DNA of 64,000 nucleotides from Janibacter cremeus (GTDB lineage: Bacteria; Actinomycetota; Actinomycetes; Actinomycetales; Dermatophilaceae): contig NZ_JACCAE010000001.1 of the NCBI RefSeq assembly GCF_013409205.1, positions 1,984,001-2,048,000 on the forward strand, given 5' to 3'. The notes beneath the pieces are model-generated. The model was given only the letters and a program-made list of their open reading frames with translations. It did not search any database and was not told the DNA's origin. Both the position numbers and the translations under genes were made by a program. Of this stretch, positions 44,672 through 54,713 are shown one piece after another. How positions within the stretch are numbered: position 1 is the stretch's first letter; every line of letters starts with the position of its first letter.

Positions 44672-45325
44672 ATGACGACGAAGGCTTGGACGACTGCCAC
44701 CGCCGCTGTGGCCATTTTGATCGTAACTGGGGGTTCGGCCACTGCAGCGCCATCGGCCGCACCTTCCCCGGATCCCGATGCGACTCAGAGCGCTACGGCG
44801 CAGGCGACCCACTCCGCAAATTCTAGGTCGGTGCAGCGCCAGCCCAAATCGCAGGTGAACCTTCAATTGTTGACGAACAGGATGAACGACTTCACGTCGC
44901 TTAATAAGCAGGTGCAGCATCTGCGACAGGAAGGGTTTCGTGAGGTGTCCCCACCGGCAGACGCGCCCAAATCGAGTCGATTCTTCGAGAAGAGTGTCGA
45001 CGGGGGCCGCATCGGCTGGCAGGTCGTGCCTGACGCTGACAAGAATGCACCGGAGCGAGCGGAGTACATGACGCAAGCCGGTATTGGCTGGGACTGGGCT
45101 CACGGGGGCCCGTACGTCTACGCCACTTATGCGGAGTGGCAGGACATCATCCAGTACGGGGCTACTGCAGCGCCTGCTCTGTGCGCAGCCATTGGCAGCC
45201 TGCCAGGAGCCATCGCGTGTGGCGCTGCGGGAGCTGCCGTAGCGAAGTACATAAACTCGCAACCAGAGGCGATTGACGCTGGCTGCCTCGGCGTCAACGC
45301 CCAGCTGAACGCATTCGTCTGCTGA
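44672..45325 (+). CDS. Sec-secreted protein with C-terminal four-cysteine hydrophobic domain (candidate bacteriocin)
   Basis: 217 residues, not recognised. Residues 1-26 form a signal peptide (hydrophobic TAAVAILIVTGGSATA, cleavage near ATAAPSA). A Ser/Ala/Gln-rich stretch (about 30-62) resembles a propeptide or linker, followed by a hydrophilic middle with aromatic HGGPYVYATYAEW. The last 55 residues alternate small and hydrophobic residues (PALCAAIGSLPGAIACGAAG) and hold all four Cys, the last at the C-terminus (FVC). This suggests a disulfide-bonded, membrane-active domain. Codon use and G+C are lower than in the neighbours. A small membrane gene follows after 10 bases. ATG 44672 follows GGGGAGC. 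Confidence 0.7.
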   Translation: MTTKAWTTATAAVAILIVTGGSATAAPSAAPSPDPDATQSATAQATHSANSRSVQRQPKSQVNLQLLTNRMNDFTSLNKQVQHLRQEGFREVSPPADAPKSSRFFEKSVDGGRIGWQVVPDADKNAPERAEYMTQAGIGWDWAHGGPYVYATYAEWQDIIQYGATAAPALCAAIGSLPGAIACGAAGAAVAKYINSQPEAIDAGCLGVNAQLNAFVC

Positions 45326-45335
45326 ATTGAATTCA

Positions 45336-45683
45336 ATGTCCGCCCGAACTCCTGATGAGGTCTCCATTAATCTCGTCAAACTGATGGTGGTGGTCGGCGC
45401 AGTCCTGAGCGCGCTGATCGTGTCAAGTCCGCTCGTGGGCTTCACCAACTCCGTCGCCCTTCCGCTAACAGCCTTTGTGATCGTGGGAATCGCCGCGCTG
45501 TGTGTATCCGCGTACGTGCGCAAGTGGCGGCGCATTCCGTGGTTGCCGCTCGCAGTGCTGGGGGGTGGTTCCCTGATTCACCTCATCGACCCAGGGGTAG
45601 CGATCACGCTGATAGGAGCGCTATTCGTCGCCGCCGCAGTGTGGCATTCCCTCCACATGGAGCAGCGGCCAGCTGCACGTTGA
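45336..45683 (+). CDS. Small multi-TM membrane protein (candidate immunity protein)
   Basis: 115 residues, not recognised. Three or four hydrophobic segments lie at about 13-34, 40-58, 68-80 and 84-101, separated by short basic loops (YVRKWRRIPW). It begins 10 bases after the secreted-protein gene, almost certainly in the same transcript, and shares its lower G+C. Immunity proteins for pore-forming bacteriocins are often small multi-spanning membrane proteins, which fits by context only. ATG 45336 is the first in-frame methionine. Confidence 0.65.
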   Translation: MSARTPDEVSINLVKLMVVVGAVLSALIVSSPLVGFTNSVALPLTAFVIVGIAALCVSAYVRKWRRIPWLPLAVLGGGSLIHLIDPGVAITLIGALFVAAAVWHSLHMEQRPAAR

Positions 45684-45748
45684 GAAGATCGCTGGCACTT
45701 TGACGGCTCTTCAACTTTGAGCGTGGTGGACCCTGATTGAGGGCTCGC

Positions 45749-45791
45749 GGCCCTATGGCCAGCATAGGTGTTGTCGAAACATCGTCATCGC
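45749..45791 (+). repeat. 43-bp direct repeat, left copy, flanking the IS
   Basis: Identical over 43 bases to 47560-47602. It starts GGCCCTATGGCCAGCATAGG, a sequence containing the dyad CCTATG-gccag-CATAGG. This is probably the target-site duplication of the IS. Confidence 0.85.
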
Positions 45792-45810
45792 CTGACTTCT
45801 GCCATTTGCC

Positions 45811-47450
45811 TTAGTGCCTGAAGTCGTTGCCCTGGATGGCGTCGATGATGGCTTGCTTTTCGGCAGGGACGTCGGGCGGGAAGGTCTGCTGGGAGGCGTT
45901 GATCGCGACGGTCGCTGAGCGCAGTGGCCGCAGTTGACGCAGTACGTTGCGGATGGCCAGTCCGGAGCGGTTGTGGACCTCGCGGCTGAGGGCCAAAGCG
46001 GTGAACACGATGGTCAGGTGCGCTTCGATCGCTTCACGGGTGTGGCTGAAGATTGGCCGGGCACGCAGGTCGGTCTTGCTCATCCGGAACGAGGCCTCGA
46101 CCTGCCACAACGCGTGGTAACTGGCGATGACCTCACCAGCGGGCATCACCTCGACGGGGATGTTGCTGACGTACCCCTTCAAGCCCACGAGCCGGGAGGC
46201 CTGGTCCAGGACGCGGTTGCCGCCGGTGGTCTTGACGAATCTGGGTGTGCGGGCAGCCTTGGCGCGGTTCTCCTGCAACGTCAACGTCCGTCGATCCCGC
46301 ACCGCCCGCTTCCTGGAGTACGCCCACACCGCCCGCCACGACCCCAGATGCTCAGCCGGGTCCCAGACCGGTTCGGCACGCTTGGCCGAATCGTTCTCAG
46401 CGCGAGCTGCGCTCGTGGCTCGCTTGGGAGTGATGGTGGGGGTACCGCCCTGCACGGAGTGCTTGGGGGAGCGATGACCTGCCCATCAGCGAACGCGTCA
46501 CCGTGCCAGCGGAAGTGGGACGCCAAGTCCCCCGGCGCCTTGACCGCTCGGGAGCCGACGATGAACCGCAGCCCGGCCTCATCCAAAGCGGTCAGGTTCG
46601 CCGTCGACAGCATCCCGGCATCGGCCACGACGACCATGTCCGCCAGCCCGTGCCGGGCCTGGAACTGCTGAACGATCGGGATGATCGTGGTGGTCTCGGC
46701 TGTGTTGCCCTCCCAGCAGCCGATCTCCAGGGGGAACCCGCCCCGGTCGACGAGCAGCCCGACCACGATCTGCGGGTCCACCCGCCGCTCCTTGCTGTAG
46801 CCCACCTTGCGCAACTCATCCTCGTGCTCGGCCTCGAAGTACAACGTCGTCACGTCATACAGGCACAGACTCACATCCCCACAGCTGGCGGCGTGGGTGA
46901 AGCACGCGGTCGCGACCTGGTCGCGGTAGCCCCGCGCCTGGGGCCGAGAAAGGGTCCGGCGCATCGTGCGCTCACTGGCCGGCGCCCGTCCCAGATCGCC
47001 CAGCACCCGCCCGGTATCCAGGATCGAGGTCGGCTCGACCACCCTCGCGATCACCAGGTCCCGGAACGTGGCATCCCCGACCACGTCGAACCCCAGATCG
47101 ACATACAGCTCGGTCAGCACGTCGTACAGCAGCCTCGAGGACGTAGCCGTCACCCGCGGTGCCGCCACTCGAGCGACTTCCTCGCGGCCATCGCCCTGAG
47201 CGAACAGCGACTCTGCCGCGACCTCGGGCAGGAGATCGACCTTCCTTGGGGTCGGCTCGAGCCCCAGCTCCAGCTCGCCCTGCCCCGGATCTGCCAGCAG
47301 CGCCTCGGCCTGGGCCACCAGCACCCCCAACAGCGCGTCGTCATGCGCCGAGCCCACGTGCCTCACGATCCGCCGGCGCCCCTGGACCGACTCAGCGATC
47401 TGCACCGCCGTCGCCCCCGAGGCCGTGCGCACCCGCCGAATCCACGCCAT
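45811..47450 (-). pseudogene. IS1634/IS1549-type DDE transposase, frameshifted by a 35-bp insertion
   Basis: Two frames together give a full transposase. Part 1 (47450 to about 46473) has LCLYDVTTLYFEAEHEDELR and VVVADAGMLSTANL with the first two catalytic Asp. Part 2 (about 46437 to 45811) has PVWDPAEHLGSWRAVWAYS and YHALWQVEASFRMSKTDLRA with the catalytic Glu region. Removing bases 46438-46472 rejoins GQVI to TITPKRAT in one frame with a normal family sequence. Frame 1 otherwise terminates at 46281. The element is probably not autonomous now. Confidence 0.85.
46438..46472 (+). repeat. 35-bp GC-palindromic insertion within the transposase gene
   Basis: Begins GGGGGTACCGCCC and ends GTGCTTGGGGGAGC. 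It resembles short GGGGGTACC...TGGGGGAG repeats that I recall from Streptomyces and other actinomycetes. Being 35 bases it shifts the frame. It is unrelated to the coding repeat of copies 1-3 apart from its palindromic style. Confidence 0.6.
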
Positions 47451-47559
47451 CACAGCGAGCGTAGAGCACCAATTAGTGCCTCACGACAACGTCCACGTCA
47501 GCGTTATCGCAGGTCACAAGCCTGCGACTCATCAACTCCGGCAGACCTGTCCGAAGTCA

Positions 47560-47602
47560 GGCCCTATGGCCAGCATAGGTGTTGTCGAAACATCGTCATC
47601 GC
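47560..47602 (+). repeat. 43-bp direct repeat, right copy, flanking the IS
   Basis: Exact copy of 45749-45791. Beyond it the sequence continues with ACAAGCCCCTTGG, which presumably joined directly to the left flank before insertion. Confidence 0.85.
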
Positions 47603-47943
47603 ACAAGCCCCTTGGACGCGAAACGCGACTCGTTCGCTCACCTGAGCTCCATCGCACGGAGCAGGATGTCTAGGCCCGCGCAGGCGAGTGCCTCGACCAG
47701 GAGCATGGGCCAGAGGTGGCTCGCGCTGCGGCACCGCTCCGCGAGCCGATCGCTCAGTGGCGAGGCGCTCCCGGGGATCTAACCAAGGAGCGCCTCACTC
47801 TCAGTCTCGGGCGAGCTTCTTGTGATGTCCACCGCTACCCAGCTGTGGGAACCGCCTACGGTGATGCCCGGGCCTACCGAGCAGGGTTGCCAAAGTCGTC
47901 CCGCAGGGATCGATCATGGTCAGTGATGTGGGGGCGCTGAGTG
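47603..47943. other. 341-bp stretch right of the IS without a recognisable gene
   Basis: No frame on either strand looks like a conserved protein. A hairpin lies at 47762-47796. The base composition is intermediate between the island and the core genome. It probably contains decayed sequence at the island edge. Confidence 0.5.
47762..47796 (-). terminator. Hairpin downstream of the HAAS-domain gene
   Basis: GAGGCGCTCC (47762-47771) pairs perfectly with GGAGCGCCTC (47787-47796) around a 15-base loop. It lies about 150 bases past the stop of the minus-strand gene ending at 47944. Confidence 0.5.
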
Positions 47944-48471
47944 CTAGGTGAGGGTCTCGACGAGTTTGATGGCTATCCAGGCGATGAGGACGATCGCGAG
48001 TGTGGGGACGATGAGAACGGCGAGCCCCCAACGTGCCATGGGCAGCATGTCGGCGCCCGTGCGGGGATCGCGCACACGGGTCGACCGGCGGTAGACCCAT
48101 ACGCCTGCCGGGACGCCGATGAAGAGGCCCATGGTCAGCCAGAGCCACCCGGGCTGGTTGAGGTAATCGACGCCCAGCAAGACGGACAACCCACCCAGAG
48201 CTACGAAGGCACCCGCGATGCCAGCCAGCACAGTGATCAGCGCGGTGTGCCACCACGGTTCTGAGCGACGCTCGGTTGTGAGGTCGGCGGCGTAGTCGCG
48301 GGGCGAACCAAATGCCTCGGCTGGGTCTTCACCGGTCTCGGCGACGTGACTTTCGACCTCGGCGACGATCTGCCCGATTCGATCCCCAGGCATGTTTTTG
48401 GGTAGCAGCGCCGAGATCAGCGACTGGCGATAGTTGGCCATCCTCTTCTCGTCCGTACGGTCGGGGGTCAT
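47944..48471 (-). CDS. HAAS/DUF1700-like domain membrane protein
   Basis: 175 residues. The N-terminal helical part (MANYRQSLISALL, IGQIVAEVESHVAETGEDPAEAFGSPRDYAADL) matches the HAAS/DUF1700 pattern of a short amphipathic domain ending in a Gly-x-Pro-x-x-Tyr-Ala motif. Four hydrophobic segments follow in pairs. Such genes normally follow a PadR regulator that controls them; here no intact padR is present, only a possible relic. ATG 48471 follows AAGGAG by 6 bases. Confidence 0.75.
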   Translation of the reverse strand: MTPDRTDEKRMANYRQSLISALLPKNMPGDRIGQIVAEVESHVAETGEDPAEAFGSPRDYAADLTTERRSEPWWHTALITVLAGIAGAFVALGGLSVLLGVDYLNQPGWLWLTMGLFIGVPAGVWVYRRSTRVRDPRTGADMLPMARWGLAVLIVPTLAIVLIAWIAIKLVETLT

Positions 48472-48622
48472 CGATTGCTCCTTACGTCCGGGAGTAGGCG
48501 GCTGCCCGTTCGGTGAAGTCAAGCCAAGCGCTGGTCCGATCGGCCCGCGCACGACGATCTTGTGTCACAAAGGGTCCCGGGGAGCGAAACGATGCTGCGG
48601 GAACAAACCCCCTTCGCCCATG

Positions 48623-48643
48623 GTTGAGCCAAGTGAACTCAAC
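48623..48643. promoter_or_regulatory. HAIR operator 1 (HspR site) upstream of dnaK
   Basis: GTTGAGC-N7-ACTCAAC. The known HspR-associated inverted repeat is CTTGAGT-N7-ACTCAAG; the 7-base spacing is exact and the outermost bases are swapped on both arms, keeping symmetry. Confidence 0.85.
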
Positions 48644-48685
48644 TTTTGAGCCTCGGATTTGCGCAGGTCGCAGGTCGGTATCTAA

Positions 48686-48706
48686 GTTGAGCATCAGCAA
48701 CTCAAC
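48686..48706. promoter_or_regulatory. HAIR operator 2 (HspR site) upstream of dnaK
   Basis: GTTGAGC-N7-ACTCAAC, identical arms to HAIR 1. The centres are 63 bp apart, about six helical turns, so both face the same side of the DNA. It lies 46 bases before the dnaK start. Confidence 0.85.
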
Positions 48707-48752
48707 TCCCGTCGGGGTCCCGCCCCGACACCCGATTACGAAGGAGCGCCTC

Positions 48753-50647
<1,895 letters not shown>

Positions 50648-50651
<4 letters not shown>

Positions 50652-51292
50652 CCGACCCCAACCAGCCGATCGACCCCGAGGTCAGCGTGGACGCGGTCGA
50701 CGCCACCTCTGGTGCCGAGGAGCCGGTCGAGGCCGAGGTGGTCCCGGAGGCGCAGGAGACTGCGACCTCCGGGGCCGCCCCCGGCGGTGCTTCCGACGGA
50801 GACGACACGGCCCCGTCGGACACCCTTGAGACCGACGTGCACCCCGACACCGTCCTCGCGGCCGAGCGCCTGGAGGACCTGCAGCGGCTGCAGGCCGAGT
50901 ACGTCAACTACAAGCGGCGCGTGGACCGCGACCGGGCGGAGATCCAGATCCGGGCGGCACACGACGTCCTCGAAACGCTCCTGCCGGTGCTCGACGAGAT
51001 CCAGCTCGCCGACCAGCACGGGGACCTGCCCGAGGGCAGCCCGGTGCGCACCATCACCGACAAGTTGCAGCAGTCGCTGGGCAAGTACGGCCTGGAGAGC
51101 GTCGGGGCGAAGGGTGAGCCCTTCGACCCCAACGTCCACGAGGCACTGATGCACGCCGAGTGGGACCCGCAGGACCCGGACCTGCCGACGGGTGCGACCG
51201 AGACGACGATCGTCACGGTGCTCCAGCCCGGCTACCGTGCGGGCGAGCGCGTCCTGCGGGCAGCCCGCGTGGCCGTCGCCGACCCCCAGTAG
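50648..51292 (+). CDS. grpE: Nucleotide exchange factor GrpE
   Basis: 214 residues. The first 70 are acidic and low complexity. A long coiled coil follows ([20 protein letters not shown]) and then the conserved beta-domain ([33 protein letters not shown]). It releases ADP from DnaK. GTG 50648 overlaps the dnaK stop (GTGA), so expression is coupled. Confidence 0.97.
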
Positions 51293-51319
51293 CAACCTCA
51301 AGCCCGAAAGGAGGAGAAC

Positions 51320-52345
51320 ATGGCAAGTCAGGACTGGTTGGACAAGGACTTCTATGCCGTCCTCGGGGTCAGCAAGGACTCCGAGACGAACGACATCAAG
51401 AAGGCCTACCGCAAGCTCGCCAAGCAGTACCACCCCGACCGCAACGAAGGGGACGCCGCGGCCGAGCAGAAGTTCAAGGACATCGGCGAGGCCCACGCCG
51501 TGCTCTCCGACCCCGAGGAGCGCAGCGAGTACGACGCGATCCGCTCCATGACCGGCGGGGGTGCCCGCTTCACCGCGGGTGGCCCCGGCGGCAACGGGGG
51601 CTTCGAGGACATCTTCTCCGCCTTCGGTGGGGGAGGGGGCGGCTCCCGGATGCGCTACAGCACCGGGGGTGGCTCCCCCTTCGCCGGGGGCGGGGCCGGT
51701 GAGCCGGACCTGGAGGACATCCTCTCGATGTTCGGCGGCGGTGGTGGTCCCGCCGGTTTCGGCGGACAGGGCGCCGGATTCCGCGCACCCCGTGGCCCGC
51801 AGAAGGGGGGCGACCTCACCGCGCGTACGCGACTGTCCTTCCGTGACGCAGTCGAGGGGCGCACGATCTCCCTCGACGTGAACGGCGAGAAGGTCACCGC
51901 CAAGATCCCGGCCGGGGTCAAGGACGGGCAGAAGATCCGCGTGCGCGGCAAGGGCGCCCACGGCGACCCGCAGGCCGGACGCGGCGACCTGATCCTCACC
52001 GTCTCGGTGGACACGCACGCCGTCTTCGGCCGGGACGGCAACAACCTGACGATCGACCTGCCGGTCACCTTCGCCGAGGCGACGCTCGGGGCGACCGTGG
52101 CCGTGCCGACCCTCGACGGGTCGAGCGTGAAGGTCAAGATCGCCCCCGGGACGCCCAGTGGTCGCGTACTGCGACTCAAGGGCCGCGGTGTCCAGAGCGC
52201 CAAGGCGAAGGGCGACCTCCTGGCCAAGGTGCAGGTCGTCGTGCCGACGGATCTCAGCGACGCCGAGCGCGAGGCCGTCGAGGTCCTGCGTGACTCGGCC
52301 ACCGACGACCCGCGGGCGGACCTCACCTCCGCGGCGCGGGCCTGA
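51320..52345 (+). CDS. dnaJ: DnaJ-type co-chaperone without zinc finger (DnaJ/CbpA type)
   Basis: 341 residues. J-domain with [22 protein letters not shown] (about 33-50). A Gly/Phe-rich region with several GGGG runs spans about 75-155, then the substrate-binding beta-domains directly: [19 protein letters not shown] onward. The four CxxCxGxG zinc motifs of type I DnaJ are absent, so this is a type II/CbpA-like protein, as in the DnaJ1 position of many actinobacteria by gene order. It delivers substrates to DnaK. ATG 51320 follows GGAGGAG. Confidence 0.93.
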   Translation: MASQDWLDKDFYAVLGVSKDSETNDIKKAYRKLAKQYHPDRNEGDAAAEQKFKDIGEAHAVLSDPEERSEYDAIRSMTGGGARFTAGGPGGNGGFEDIFSAFGGGGGGSRMRYSTGGGSPFAGGGAGEPDLEDILSMFGGGGGPAGFGGQGAGFRAPRGPQKGGDLTARTRLSFRDAVEGRTISLDVNGEKVTAKIPAGVKDGQKIRVRGKGAHGDPQAGRGDLILTVSVDTHAVFGRDGNNLTIDLPVTFAEATLGATVAVPTLDGSSVKVKIAPGTPSGRVLRLKGRGVQSAKAKGDLLAKVQVVVPTDLSDAEREAVEVLRDSATDDPRADLTSAARA

Positions 52346-52360
52346 CCTGCGGGACTGACC

Positions 52361-52408
52361 GACGAAGGCGTCGTCTTGAGGTGCGACGCAGGAGCCACGA
52401 AAGGGAGT
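52361..52408 (+). repeat. Palindromic coding repeat, copy 3 (dnaJ-hspR intergenic)
   Basis: Starts GACGAAGGCG, contains TTGAGGTGCGACGCAG, and ends GCCACGAAAGGGAG. It lacks the internal hairpin of copies 1 and 2. Translated in the same frame as they are, it reads RCDAGATKG. Its end supplies the AAGGGAG ribosome-binding site of hspR. Confidence 0.65.
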
Positions 52409-52415
52409 GAGCTCG

Positions 52416-52913
52416 ATGGCCCGGATCTCCGGACTGAGCGGAGAGGACCAGACCCCGGTCTTCGTCATCTCCGTCGCCGCCGAGCTCGCCGGCATGCACG
52501 CGCAGACGCTGCGCCAGTACGACCGGATCGGCCTCGTCATTCCCTCGCGCACCCGCGGTGGCGGTCGGCGGTACAGCGCCGCCGACGTCACCCGGCTGCG
52601 CGAGGTGCAGCGCCTCTCCCAGGACGAGGGCGTCTCCCTCGGGGGGATCCAGCGCATCTTCGAGCTCGAGCACCGGGTCGCCGCCCTGCGCGCCCGGGTC
52701 GACGAGCTCGACGCGGAGCTCGACGGGGCCCGCGAGGAGCTCGGCCAGGGCCGACGATTCTTCGCCGTCGGCTCCCAGGGCGACATCGTCGCCCTGCGCC
52801 ACGGGCAGCGCCCGCGTCCCCGAAACGCCGGTCAGGCCCTCGTCGTGTGGCGTCCGCGCCCCCGACTGAGCGCGCACACTCCCCTCCTCCCTCGGAGGGC
52901 AGGGGGCGGCTGA
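52416..52913 (+). CDS. hspR: Heat-shock repressor HspR (MerR family)
   Basis: 165 residues. VFVISVAAELAGMHAQTLRQ then YDRIGLVIPSRTRGGGRRYS is the MerR-type winged helix of HspR, followed by a short coiled coil (ELEHRVAALRARVDELDAEL). It represses dnaK and clpB operons at HAIR sites, often with DnaK as co-repressor. ATG 52416 is 8 bases after AAGGGAG; GTG 52407 has no room for a site. The C-terminal 40 residues are Arg/Pro-rich and beyond the usual length. Confidence 0.95.
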   Translation: MARISGLSGEDQTPVFVISVAAELAGMHAQTLRQYDRIGLVIPSRTRGGGRRYSAADVTRLREVQRLSQDEGVSLGGIQRIFELEHRVAALRARVDELDAELDGAREELGQGRRFFAVGSQGDIVALRHGQRPRPRNAGQALVVWRPRPRLSAHTPLLPRRAGGG

Positions 52914-52938
52914 CGCCGGGGGATGGCACGCTGGGGTC

Positions 52939-53505
52939 ATGCCCCTGCCTCGTGATGCCGCCTCCGTCTTCGACCGCAAGAACACGCCGTTGATGCGGCT
53001 CGTCGACTCCGCCGACCCGCTGGAGCTCGCCGGTCCCAGCCCCTGCGAGGGCTGGACGGGCTCCGACGTGGTCCAGCACCTCATCGACACCCAGCGCGAC
53101 TTCCTGCAGAAGGCCGGAGCCGACATGCCCGACCCGACGCCGACGACCGAGGCCCTGGGTGCGTCCACCGCGTGGCGCACGCACGCCGAAGCGGTGGCCC
53201 GCCAGCTCGCCGACGACACCCTTGCCGAGCGGCCCTACGACACGCCCTTCGGCAGCACGACCGTCGGTGGCGCCTTCGACCGGTTCTACGGCTTCGACCT
53301 GCTGGTCCACCGCTGGGACATCGGCCGGACCGCCGGCATCGACGTGGTCTTCAGCGACCGCGAGCTCGACCAGATCGAGGCGGCCATCGACGGCTTCGGG
53401 GAGGCCATCCGCGGCGAAGGGGTGTGCGCCCCGGCGGTGGAGCTCCCCGGCGACGCCTCCCGCCAGGACCGCCTCATCGGCCGCACCGGCCGCGACCCCC
53501 GCTGA
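52939..53505 (+). CDS. TIGR03086-type / maleylpyruvate isomerase-like DinB-fold protein
   Basis: 188 residues. SPCEGWTGSDVVQHLIDTQRD with the first histidine is the hallmark of the TIGR03086 group; FGFDLLVHRWDIGR-like YGFDLLVHRWDIGRTAGI holds the second conserved His/Asp region. It is a metal-binding, probably thiol-dependent enzyme of unknown substrate in actinobacteria. It stands between hspR and the convergent cysteine-desulfurase-like gene, with only one base separating the convergent stops. Confidence 0.85.
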   Translation: MPLPRDAASVFDRKNTPLMRLVDSADPLELAGPSPCEGWTGSDVVQHLIDTQRDFLQKAGADMPDPTPTTEALGASTAWRTHAEAVARQLADDTLAERPYDTPFGSTTVGGAFDRFYGFDLLVHRWDIGRTAGIDVVFSDRELDQIEAAIDGFGEAIRGEGVCAPAVELPGDASRQDRLIGRTGRDPR

Positions 53506-53506
53506 G

Positions 53507-54712
53507 TCAGGCGAGGAAGTCGGTCAGGCCTGCCAGCAGTCGGTCGACGTCCGAGTCGTCGGTGTAGGGCGCCAGCCCCACCCGCATCCCGAGGTCCACT
53601 GGCAGGTCCAGCGCCCGGAAGGTCTCGTAGGCGTAGAAGGTCCCGGCCGGGGCGAGGACGTCGCGCTCGCCGAGGAAGCGCTTGGCCCGGGCAGCGTCTT
53701 GGTCGGCGAAGGTGAAGAACAGCGTGGGGGTGCGCCGCTGCGCCACGGAGTGCAGGGTGACGCGGTCGCCCAGCTCGGCCAGGTCCTCTTCGACCCGCCG
53801 GCGCAGCCGCGTCTCGTGCTCGTGCACGAGCTCGTGGGCCCGGACCAGCCGTTCCGGTCGGCTGCCACCCTCCGGGGCGATGCCCGCGATGACGTCGACC
53901 GCCGCCGTCGCGCCGGCCATCAACTCGTAGGGGAGCGTCCCCAGCTCGAAGCGCTCCGGGACCGCATCCGTGGAGGGCAGCAACTTGTCGGGGTGGAGGC
54001 TCGCCAGCAGTTCGGGGTCCGCGGCGAGCGCGGCGCAGTGCGGCCCGAAGAACTTGTAGGGCGAGCAGACGTAGAAGTCCGCGCCCAGGGCGGCGACGTC
54101 CACGCTCGCATGTGCCGTGTGGTGGACCCCGTCGACGTAGACGAGGGCGCCGACGTCGTCGGCGGCTTCGGCGACCCGGGCGACCTGCGGCTGGGTGCCC
54201 AACAGGTTCGACGCCGCGGTGAGCGCCACGAGGCGGGTGCGGCCGGTGACCACCCCGTCGATGCCGCTGAGGTCGAGGTCGCCCGTGGCCGGGTCGAGCG
54301 GCAGCCACCGCACGGTCGCACCGACGGCCTTGGCCACCTGCACCCAGGGGCGCACGTTCGAGTCGTGGTCGAGCTCGGAGAGGACGACGTCATCACCCGG
54401 TCCCCACCCCTTCGCCAGGGTCCGCGCGATGTCATAGGTGATCTGGGTGGCGCTGCGGCCGTAGACGATACCCTCCGGCCGGGCGCCGAGCAGGTCGGCC
54501 AGCGCACTGCGGAAGCCGGCGATCGCCTCCTCGGCGTTGGTCTCGCTGACCAGGTCGTCCCCGCGGTTGGACAGCGGCCCGGTGAGGGTGCGGGCGATCG
54601 CCTCGCCCACCTCGGCCGGTGTCTGGGTCCCTCCGGGACCGTCGAAGTGGGCGATGCCGGAGGACAGGGAGGGGAAGCGCGCGCGCAGCGCGGCGACGTC
54701 GAGGCCGGACAC
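53507..54712 (-). CDS. Cysteine desulfurase-like aminotransferase (class V, TIGR01976 type)
   Basis: 401 residues of the PLP fold. FDGPGGTQTPAEVGEAI opens the family; LSELDHDSNVRPW gives the PLP-ring His context, YVDGVHHTAHASVDV the pyridine-N Asp region, and CSPYKFFGPHCAAL the Schiff-base lysine. The mobile active-site cysteine loop of true IscS is not evident, so the product is uncertain. GTG 54712 starts two bases after the stop of the SRPBCC gene, so the two are co-transcribed. Confidence 0.85.
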   Translation of the reverse strand: MSGLDVAALRARFPSLSSGIAHFDGPGGTQTPAEVGEAIARTLTGPLSNRGDDLVSETNAEEAIAGFRSALADLLGARPEGIVYGRSATQITYDIARTLAKGWGPGDDVVLSELDHDSNVRPWVQVAKAVGATVRWLPLDPATGDLDLSGIDGVVTGRTRLVALTAASNLLGTQPQVARVAEAADDVGALVYVDGVHHTAHASVDVAALGADFYVCSPYKFFGPHCAALAADPELLASLHPDKLLPSTDAVPERFELGTLPYELMAGATAAVDVIAGIAPEGGSRPERLVRAHELVHEHETRLRRRVEEDLAELGDRVTLHSVAQRRTPTLFFTFADQDAARAKRFLGERDVLAPAGTFYAYETFRALDLPVDLGMRVGLAPYTDDSDVDRLLAGLTDFLA

Positions 54713-54713
54713 G

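Larger units (their letters stand above)
45792..47559 (-). mobile_element. IS1634-family (IS1549-like) insertion sequence
   Basis: About 1.77 kb between two 43-bp direct repeats. The ends carry a 9-bp inverted repeat, CCTGACTTC at 45791-45799 and GAAGTCAGG at 47553-47561; boundaries are ambiguous by 1-2 bases. It contains one broken transposase gene on the minus strand. IS1549 of M. smegmatis is known to make long direct repeats on insertion, so the long duplication supports this affiliation. Confidence 0.8.

Noticed and set aside
48482..48560. Possible C-terminal relic of a PadR regulator before the HAAS-domain gene ([19 protein letters not shown])
   Set aside because: Only about 20 residues resemble the end of a PadR protein, and the winged-helix part is absent.
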